A stretch of 64,000 nt of DNA from Vicia villosa. Its lineage: Eukaryota > Streptophyta > Magnoliopsida > Fabales > Fabaceae. Positions 55,650 through 64,000 of this stretch are shown here, one piece after another. Where the stretch lies: assembly GCF_029867415.1 (NCBI RefSeq), contig NW_026706265.1, positions 1-64,000 on the forward strand, read 5' to 3'. A model generated the notes under the pieces. It made no database searches, was not told where the DNA came from, and worked only from the letters and a program-made list of their open reading frames with translations. Positions within the stretch are counted from its first letter, which is position 1. Each line of letters begins with the position of its first letter. A program made the position numbers and the translations under genes.

Positions 55650-56070
55650 TTGGGGGAGGATGAGTTGAGTAGAAAACGAAGAGCTCGTAGTGATTTTTGG
55701 TTGAATCTTAAAATAAAAGAGAACATGTTGATTCAAAAGTCGAGGTTAAAATGGTTGAATGATGGAGATTGTAATAGTAGATACTTCCATAATGTAATGA
55801 AATCGAGGAGGATCCGTAATCATATCGGTTCTATTGTCACCGAAAGAGGAGTGGTCGAATCGGTGGAGGAGGTTAAGGAGGAAGTTAAGTTGCATTTTGA
55901 GGAGAAATTTTCCGAAGAGGTGGGAGGGAGACCGACTTTGGAGGGAATATACTTTTCGAGGATTTACCGGTTAGAGAAAGATAGTCTTGAAAGTCCTTTT
56001 TCGGAGGAAGAGATTAAGGAGGCAATTTGGAGTTGTGACGGAGCTAGAAGTCCGGGTCCGGATGGGTATT
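55650..56070 (+). pseudogene. LINE L1 ORF2, part 1 (pre-RT)
   Basis: Contains SRLKWLNDGDCNSRYFHNVM and ends SPGPDGYS, the start of the RT region, where L2 enters. These are standard plant LINE phrases. It continues after L2 at about 56450. Confidence 0.8.
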
Positions 56071-56071
56071 C

Positions 56072-56446
56072 CTTTTTTTTTTAATAAGCAATGGTATAAA
56101 TCAAGGAGTATTAAGGATACTCCAAGCCAAAGAAACACAAAGCATTCTTCAATTACTCAAAGCAAGTAAGAGGAAGAATGTTCCAAATATAATAATTACA
56201 ACAATCCTTCAAAGTATAATACGATTGAAGCCAAGTCCGAGCTAACGAAACAATACCCGACATACATTCGGTATAACTATAACTATGACCTCTAAAGATG
56301 ATCGCATTACGCGTCAACCAAATAATCCATGCCGTAGCTAGCCAAATAACCGCAATGATCGTTCTCTTGGATTTCGACTTCACCTTCTCAAAAGAACCGA
56401 AAAACCCCTCAAAGTCTTCCAACACCACATTGTCAACCGGACCCAA
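56072..56446 (-). mobile_element. LINE L2 3' end inserted in L1
   Basis: The T-run at 56072-56082 is the poly(A) tail of a minus-strand LINE whose last frame (56446-56153) reads IIAVIWLATAWIIWLTRNAI, the usual LINE C-terminus. It is only about 370 bases long, so it is strongly 5'-truncated. No clear target duplication is visible. Confidence 0.7.
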
Positions 56447-56449
56447 TTA

Positions 56450-58757
56450 AGAAATGTTGGCTCTTCATGAAGGCGGTTTTTTTCAATTGTTTGTCTTGTT
56501 TTCACCGGGAGGCTTTACTATCTAAGGCTATTATCTCTTCTTTCCTTACTCTTATTCCGAAAAAATCCAATCCTTTGGGCCTTAATGAGTATAGATCCAT
56601 TTGTCTTGTCGGGTGTATCTATAAAGTCATTTCTAACCTTTTGGCGTCAAGATTGAAGAAAGTGCTTAGTTCGGTTGTGTCCGATTTCCAAAGTGCCTTT
56701 GTCCCGAGAAGACAATTATTGGATGGGGTTTTGGTGGCGAATGAGGTGATTGATTTGGCTAGGAAGGACGGTAACAGGTGTCTTCTTTTCAAAGTAGACT
56801 TTGAGAAAGCTTATGATAATGTAAGTTGGGATTTTCTTAGATTTATGTTGAGGAAAATGGGGTTTGGTGTCAAATGGATGAAGTGGATGGAGGCATTGAT
56901 TTTTGAGAGTAAAATGTCGGTTCTAGTTAATGGAAGTCCTACCGCCGAATTTGTTGTGAAGAAAGGATTGAGACAAAGGGATCCTTTATCTCCTTTTCTT
57001 TTTGTGATGGTAGCGGAAGGTTTGAAGGGGATGGTAAGGAAGGCGGTGGAATTAGGAGAATATGATGGTTACATGTTAGGAGAAAGTGTAGTGTGGAGTT
57101 ATTACAATTTGCGGATGATACTCTCTTGATCGGAGAGGGAAGTTGGAAGCAAATTTGGGTTATCAAGGCTATCCTTAGAGGATTTGAATTAGTGTCGGGT
57201 CTTGGTATTAACTACCACAAAAGCAAGCTTATAGGGGTGAACATAGGTGATTCTTTCATGGAATGTGCTTCTATCTTTTTATCTTGCGGTAGGGAAGATA
57301 GTTCTTTTACTTTCCTTGGTATTCTGATAGGTATTAATCCTAGAAGGGTTTCCTCTTGGAATTTTATTTTGGATAAAATTAAAAAGAGGCTCTCGGATTG
57401 GAAAAATAGGTTTCTATCTTTTGGCGGTAGGTTGACGCTTCTAAAATCGGTCCTTTGTAGTTTATCCATTTTTTGGCTTTCTTTTTATAAAATCCCTAAG
57501 AAAGTCCAAAATGGGATAACGAAGTTGGAAAGTAATTTTCTTTGGGGAGGATTGGGGGAGGAGAGGAAAGTGCATTGGGTTAGTTGGAAGACTATTTGCT
57601 TACCGATTGAGAAAGGTGGTCTTGGCATTCGAAGGATAAAAGACTTTAATTTAGCGCTTCTAAATAAGTGGCGGTGGCGGATTTTTTCGGGTTCGGAAGC
57701 TCTTTGGTACAAGGTCTTGAAAGCAAGATATAGAGATATCAATATTAAAGCGGCTTGGTGTGAGAGTTATATAAATTGGAAAGACTCGAAATCCACTTGG
57801 TGGGCGGACATTCTTTCTTTGGGAAAATTCTATGCGGAAGACCTTTTTATGGATAATTGTAAGTTCATTTTAGGCGATGGTTTTAATATATCTTTTTGGC
57901 ATGCAAAGTGGTTGGAGGAGAAGAGTTTGAGGGAGTTGTTTCCGGAGGCGTATGCTAGTTCAAACTTGAAATTTGTGGCGGTGGCGGGTATGGGAGGGTG
58001 GAGTATGAATGGGTGGGCATGGGACTGTTTCGGACTGGATGCTGTCAACAACACAGAGGCGGACAGCATGGTCCAGGAGCTGTTGGACGCGGTTCAGCAT
58101 GTGCAGCCGGATCCGGAGGTTCGGTACAGCATCATTTGGTTAGCGGAGCCGGATAATTCATACATGGTACGTAGTTGTTATGCTCTGTTTAACTTCTTTC
58201 ATCTTCTGAGAGGACCGGATTTATTTCTTGCTAGAGTGTTTACTCTTATTTGGAAAGTGGTGGTTCCTAATAAAATCAAGATCTTTGGTTGGAGGTGTTT
58301 GCTTGATAGATTGCCAACTAGGGATTTACTTCTTTGTAGAGGAATTCCCATCTCTTCTCCTAATGTTTGCGGTTTATGTGAAACGGAGAGAGAATCTTTG
58401 TCTCATATTATTTTTTCTTGTCGTGTTTCTCGCTTGGTTTGGAAAGATTTGGCTTTGTGGATTGGCTTTACCGAGTATGCTTTTGTTGATGTTTGGAGTA
58501 GTTATTTTGATTGGCACTCCTTTTGTAAAAATAGGAAAGTGAAATCCGGTAGGGAAGGGATTTTTTGGTTAGCTACTTGTTGGTCTCTATGGAAGGTGAG
58601 GAACGGTATTATCTTTCGGAATGATTCATGGAGCGTTTCCGACATTATTTGGAGCATCAAAGAACATATTTGGAGATGGTCCTTCATTGGGAAAATTACC
58701 CAAACCAACTACAATTTCTATGAGTTTTTCAATAATCCTTTATTGTATTTTTCATAG
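56450..58757 (+). pseudogene. LINE L1 ORF2, part 2 (RT and zf-RVT)
   Basis: RT motifs: NEYRSICLVG, FKVDFEKAYDNVSWDF, GLRQRDPLSPFLF (QGDP changed to QRDP) and FADDTLL. A frameshift near 57093-57129 separates the RT palm from FADD. The rest (57093-58757) is one open frame of 554 codons ending in zf-RVT (KIKIFGWRCLLDRLPTRDLL, CGLCETERESLSHIIFSC). Dead because of the frameshift and the L2 insertion. Confidence 0.85.
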
Positions 58758-59059
58758 GAAGTATTTGGTGTGTAATCTTCTTCGGGGTTTTTGTTTTATA
58801 CCCCGCCTTTTGTAATCGTGTGTTTTAGAACTTTTGGTTCTATTAATGAAATCTTGATTGAAAAAAAACTTTTAAAAGAATATGTTTGTAATTGTTAATC
58901 TTGTTTCACTACATTATAGTTTTGATTCAGTGTTCTACTTCATTATTAGATTCACACTATTGTTTTGCTATAGAAGGTTAGAAATGTGAACATATTTTTA
59001 TCTCACATTTCCATTTTGTGTAATAAGATTTTGTGGCGTCCTTTACTTTTCTAATTTTT

Positions 59060-62000
59060 TCTTGGAATACTTGAATCGCAAACAATGATAGTTGCTGTGA
59101 ATATGGAAAATAGAAAATATACTTTATTTAAGATGGAGGAGGCAAGGGGTAGCATTAATGTTTTGGATTTGGAAATAGAAGATAATATAGGTGGTAATAT
59201 TGAAGAAGCGGTTAAAAATAGAAGAGATCCGTCTATTGAGTTTTGGAACGGTATGCATTTAAAACAGAGTATGCTTAGACTTAAGTCTCGCAATCTATGG
59301 TTGAAAGAGGGGGATAGGAACTCTAGATTTTTTCATAACTATTTAAAAGAGAGACAAAGCCGTAATTCTATATCTTCTCTAGAAGGAGAGGATGGTAGAG
59401 TTGAAGGTGTTTGTAATATTAAAGAGGAGATCCGTTGTTACTTTCAAAACTTTTTTAAAGAAGAAGATTTTGATAGACTGATTCCGGAAGGCCTTGTTTT
59501 TAAAAGGTTGGAGGAGAGGGAGGAGATTTGGTTGGAAAGAGAATTTTCCGATGTTGAGATTAAGGAGGCGGTTTGATCTTGCGATTGTAATAAAAGTTCC
59601 GGCCCTGATGGGTTTTCGTTGGATTTTTTTAAGTTAAATTGGGAGGTCGTGTATAAATTTTTTAGGGATATTCATGAAAAAGGAAAACTAACCAAAGCTT
59701 GTACCTCCTCTTTTATTACTCTAGTTCCTAAAGTAAAAAACCCTCAATCGTTGAATGAGTATCGTCCGATTTGTTTGGTGGGAAGTTTGTATAAGATTTT
59801 AGCTAAGTTGTTGGCGGCTAGACTTAGATGTGTGGTGAGCGATTTGGTATCGAGCAATCAAACGGCTGTTATTGCGGGTAGAAATATCTCGGACGGTGTT
59901 CTTCTTGCTAATGAGGTGCTTGATCTAGCAAAAAGAAAGGAGCGGAGTTGTATGGTGTTGAAAGTTGATTTTGAGAAGGCTTACGATAGAGTAAGTTGGA
60001 ATTTTGCTAGATATGTTTTCAAGAGAATGGGGTTTGGTAAGAGATGGTTGAAATGGATGGATAGTAGTATCTTCACTAACACGATATCGATTCTTGTTAA
60101 CGGGAGCGCTACTAAGGACTTTGTGGTAGAGAAAGGTCTCTGATAAGGAGATCCTTTGTCTCCTTTTGTGTTTGTTGTTGTGATGGAATTCCTCACGGAT
60201 CTTTTGACAAAATCCAAAGAGTTGTGAGAGTTTTGTGGTTTTAAGATTAGTAGTGATAAGGAGGTGGACTTGCTTCAATTTGCGGACGATACATTGATTT
60301 TCGCCGAGTGTGATTTGGCTAATTTATGGAGCTTAAAAGCTATCTTTAGAGGTTTTGAGATGATGTCGGGTATGCGGATTAACTTCCATAAAAGTAATTT
60401 GTATGGGGTTAATTCCGGTGAGTGGTTCATGGAAGCCGCGGCTAGCTTTCTTTCTTGCAAGGTAGGGGTGTTACCTTTCAAATTTCTCGGTGTTAGGGTG
60501 GGAGACAATCCGAGGAAACTTTCAATGTGGAGTGATTTTATTTTGTTGTTCAAGAAGAAATTATCGGTGTGGAAAGGATCTAATCTTAGCATGGCGGGGA
60601 GGGTTGTTCTTATTAATTCGGTTATCAATGCTCTTCCGATATATACGCTCTCTTTTTATAAGGCCCCCAAGAAGGTTTTGATGAAGTGTGTTCGATTCAA
60701 CACAAATTTCTTTGGGGAGGTGGAAAGCTCAATCGTCCTATTAATTGGGTGAGTTGGAATATGGTTTGCAAATCTCGAGAAGAAGGTGGTTTGGGTGTAA
60801 AAAAATTGGAGATCATGAATGTGGCCTTGCTTAGTAAATGGAAATGGCGTATCCTAACGGATAAAGATGCGGTTTGGCGAGATCTTTTGGAAGTGAGGTA
60901 TGGTAACATTAAACTTAAGGTTTTGGTTGGAGACATATCGGTGGTGAACAAAACTCTATTTGGTGGAGAGATTTAATCACTTCGGACAATTACGATAATC
61001 TTCTTTTGGACAATTTTTCTAGTACAGTTCGTGTCTCTGTAGGCAATGGGGTTTCTACTCCTTTGTGGTATGCGAATTGGACCGGGCAGCGTTCTTTGAT
61101 GGAGCGGTATCTTTTACTGTTTGCTATGGCTCATAATCACACTCAAAATATTAGTTCTATAGGTGGTTTTAAGGATTGTCTCTGGAATTGGTATTTCAAT
61201 GATCTATTTATGGCTGGCAGTGCTGTTTCTTTGGTGGCTGCGAAGGAGTGCGATGGGGCAGGAGTGGCTGCCGGTGCAGTTGGGGCTGGTTCAGGGAGGG
61301 TGGCTGTGCAGGAAGGCGTTGTTGCAGCAAGTGTTGCGGTCGGTTCTATGTCTGCTTCCGGCAGAACTGAGGTGGAGCAGATTTTTACGGCTTTTAGGGA
61401 GATACTGGATCCTGTCGTTTTGTCTAAGGAAGAATCCGATTCTTTTTCTTGGAGGTTGGCTTCGGACGGTATTTTCTCGGTAAAGTCTTGCTATGACTTC
61501 TTCAAGTCTAAATTGTCGGGTCCGTCGTTGATTGCAGATGAGGTTAGGGCTCTCTCTCATCTTTGGAAAATCAAGGTACCCTCTAAAATCCTCTTTTTTT
61601 GTTGGAGATTTATTCACGATCGTCTAGCTACTAGAGATCATTTGGTGAGTCGGGGTATATTGATTGAAGGAAGTATCTCGTGTGCATCTTTTTTCGGATT
61701 GTGAAGTGACGCTTAGAGTTTGGCGTCGTGTTTATATGTGGCTTGGAGTCGGAGTTTCTTTGCCTTTAGAGGACTTTATAGATTTATTCTATAATTGTGC
61801 CAAGATTATTTGTCCTTCTAAGAGAGTTATCTTGTCGGTTGTTTGGCTTGCTACGATTTGAATCTTGTGGATTAAACGCAACGCTATTATCTTTAAAGAT
61901 GAATCCTTCAGTTTTATAGAATGCATGTCGGAGATAGTTATCATTTCGTGGAATTGGTTAGGATCTTTTTATAAGAAGGCGCCATTGTGTAATTATTATG

Positions 62001-62105
62001 GTTGGAATATCCAACCTCTTTTGTATTTTTTCTTGTAATCTCTTTGTATTTGGGGTGGAGCATCCCTTTTGCTCCCTTTAATTCCATTGCTTATTAAAAA
62101 AAATG
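59060..62105 (+). mobile_element. 5'-truncated LINE L3, decayed
   Basis: Same kind of element as L1, on the same strand, ending in CCATTGCTTATTAAAAAAAAT at about 62105. Only the RT and C-terminal part remains, in several frames. L1 and L3 are separated by about 190 bases. Confidence 0.78.
59085..61990 (+). pseudogene. LINE L3 ORF2 remnant (RT and zf-RVT)
   Basis: Reads NLWLKEGDRNSRFFHNYLKE, a stop at 59574, SGPDGFSLDFFK, YRPICLVGSLYKIL, LKVDFEKAYDRVSWNF, a stop at 60141, GDPLSPF, LQFADDTLIF (60264 on), a frameshift near 60690, and zf-RVT (LWKIKVPSKILFFCWRFIHD), then a further shift near 61680. Between 61200 and 61350 it has an unusual Ala/Gly/Val-rich stretch. Clearly non-functional. Confidence 0.82.
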
Positions 62106-62437
62106 TTTCAAGGTGTAACAACCTCTGTGTTACAGAAAAAAGAAACGTCAGTGATAGGAAGCTATCCTACCAAACTATAAATTTTGGGTTTTCTACACTA
62201 TAAGGGGAAGAACATTAAAATTGACTAAATAAAATAAAGGGAAATAAAAGACTTTTTCATTTGATTCTTGATACCTAATGTCTCAATGAGACTACAATAT
62301 ATAATATTTTTAATGGATAATAAACTAAGACTCAAATATTAATAAGAGCCCACTAAATTATAATGCATAAAAACATCAATATAAATTTTAAATTAACTTA
62401 AATAATATCACTCTCCTCTCTATCATTGCCGCCGGGT
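62106..62437. other. Intergenic DNA between L3 and the chimera
   Basis: AT-rich; no feature recognised. Confidence 0.4.
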
Positions 62438-63415
62438 TCACTTAAACCTTGTCCTCAAGACTTTTAATCCATTAGAGAAATTGATATGAGAAGCGGGAAA
62501 AACATGAGGATCAACTATGATTTCATTTCCAATAATGATACCATTGGCAAGAACCATTCCCACAGTACCAGCTTGAAGTGCTTGTTCTCTCATTAAAGTT
62601 AAATTGTTACCATGAACAAAATAACTACGGAACTCTTTATCCATCATGCTAGCACCAACAGTAATATACTAAGGAGTTAGATTTTCTACGGTAGCCTCAT
62701 TCAGTCCATCATATCCAGCAGAATAAACAGCAACAATACCTTTCTTTGCAGCATGGAAAGATCCAATAGCAACACTATTATTAAAAAAAATTAGAAGCAG
62801 ATCCACCAAGTGACAAAGACAAAACATCAACATTATCGACTAGGTGTTTGAAATCGATGTGGGATGGGGTTAAGACCGAAACGACATTTTGAGTAGCCGT
62901 CGGAGAACTCGAAACAACATTATCATTCACAAGTTGCGATGAAGTCACATCAAGCTGACTAAACATGATATCATAGAGAGCCATGAGACTACTCTGTCCA
63001 ACAGCTGCACATGCTTTTCCATCAAGTTCATATTGTGGATTTTGAAGATCAGAAAAGCTATTATTGGCCAATCTGCGATATCTTAATCGTTTCTTGCCAA
63101 GACCAACTCCACATGAAGTCACCAATGTAACCTCATATCCTCTTGTATTTAGCCCTTTAAGCAGCTCACATAGAGCTCCCAGTCTTCTCAATGCTAATCT
63201 GCCATCACTTGGAATAACCATAACTGTTCCAAAAGTCCCTTTTCCCAAAATTTCTGCAGAAGCTCTTAACAAATCGTCTAAACAAAACTTTCTAGTCACA
63301 TTACCAACAAACACCAATCTCTTTTGTAATGATACACCTGAAGCTGAAAACCGAAGCCGAAATCAAACCAGAACCTGAATTACTCACACCACCACCACCA
63401 CCACCATTTTCAACA
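62438..63415 (-). pseudogene. Chimera of receptor kinase, P5CS and subtilase fragments
   Basis: Read on the minus strand: a Gly-rich stretch (63415-63384), then [20 protein letters not shown] and [11 protein letters not shown] (LRR receptor-like kinase, RKL1/RLK902-type juxtamembrane and kinase start), then [16 protein letters not shown] through [17 protein letters not shown] to [18 protein letters not shown] and QLDVTSSQL (glutamate-kinase part of P5CS), then an unplaced stretch, then [33 protein letters not shown] and AGTVGMVLANGIIIGNEI (subtilase catalytic and PA regions). 63317-62781 is one open frame across all three; after it come a frameshift near 62790, a stop near 62675 and a missing ~55 residues before the PA part. 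It has no function as an enzyme. Confidence 0.8.
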
Positions 63416-63423
63416 TCAACACT

Positions 63424-64000
63424 CTTAGCTCATGGAGTTAGATAGGTAAAAAAAACATGGTTTGACACGTGGCATGCTTTTACGGGTTGGATGAACATCA
63501 CACAGATCATGCTTTTAGCACATGGGTGAGATTGTATCAAAATGACATGATGAATATTCAACCGTTGAGATTAAAATTGTAGTTCAAATACCCTTTTCTT
63601 GCAAAAAAAAATTAACTGTGAAGCAACAATGACCATGGGAGTTCCACTAGTTTTGTCGGTGTCGGTGATAGAGAGATTTGATAAAGACTTTGTGTGATGG
63701 CTTCGATAACAGTAGTGATATTAGAGGTGGAGAATGAACTATGAACAAATATGGTGGTTTTGGTGGTGAGGGGGATAAATTCGGTTCAACATCCCACAAA
63801 ACTTGGGAGTTCACAATAGATATCTGGAAACATCAATCTGGTGGTTTTGGCGGAGGAAGTCGCAAATCAGGAAGTTTTGTCGGAAAAGTTGTCGGTGCGG
63901 ATGCTGGGAATACCTCTGGAGACAATTTTGGTGAATCGGAAATTTTTTGTATTTCTTCTTTTTCTGACTGAGGAGTCACCGAAGATCTTGTCGGAGATGT
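63424..64000. other. Right edge; Gly/Ser-rich frame of unknown status
   Basis: A 76-codon + strand frame at 63741-63971 is Gly/Ser/Lys-rich (GGFGGEGDKFGSTSHK) with no recognised domain. Composition alone may explain it. The rest shows nothing. Confidence 0.2.

Larger units (their letters stand above)
55550..58868 (+). mobile_element. 5'-truncated LINE L1, split by LINE L2
   Basis: Non-LTR retrotransposon: no endonuclease is present, the RT and C-terminal zf-RVT regions are, and the 3' end (TTCTATTAATGAAATCTTGATTG) is followed by an A-run at 58860-58868. A 46-bp offset duplication (ACAATATTAGAGCTAAGATGG at about 55503 and 55549) marks the left edge. L2 interrupts it at about 56072-56446 on the opposite strand. 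Confidence 0.8.

Overview
The window is nuclear DNA of a large-genome flowering plant, most likely a legume of the pea/vetch tribe (Fabeae). The reasons are the very long Ogre-type Ty3/gypsy LTRs with tRNA-Arg-like primer sites, a DUF7745-like ORF ahead of gag, dual-RNase-H Tat-lineage polyproteins and a plant FBD F-box gene. Nearly all of it is transposable-element sequence. Only one apparently intact host gene is present, an F-box/FBD gene at 53.4-54.8 kb.

Layout. A stack of nested LTR elements fills 1-39.5 kb. The oldest is a decayed Tat/Retand-like element on the + strand (E4), visible as 14883-19369 and 38076-39507. It was invaded by two minus-strand Ogre-type elements: E2 (9051-14882, itself split by Ogre E1 at 1-9050) and E3 (19370-38075, split by a 2.67-kb solo LTR at 19612-22282 with target duplication CGAAT). 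E3 has an odd topology: LTR B has a polypurine-tract-like site on one side and a primer site on the other. From 39.5 to 41.2 kb there are AT microsatellites and two fold-back/TIR MITEs. A complete, very young Tat/Retand-like element (E5, 41222-51671, minus strand) follows. Its 561-bp LTRs look identical by eye, its target duplication is ACGAT, and its 1956-aa polyprotein is unbroken. From 51.7 to 64 kb there are hAT-like MITEs, the F-box gene, three LINEs and a pseudogenic chimera of three host genes.

Most notable. E5 carries a second gene antisense to gag-pol. It has its own TATA box, two introns and a predicted 633-aa product, and it is tail-to-tail with the polyprotein. The diverged E4 keeps the same antisense gene with an intron at the same place and phase. 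At the right end, one open frame on the minus strand joins pieces of a receptor-like kinase, P5CS (glutamate-kinase part) and a subtilase; the P5CS piece runs about 90 codons without an intron, which suggests an mRNA-derived chimera. All functional names come from reading motifs by eye; no database search was run.
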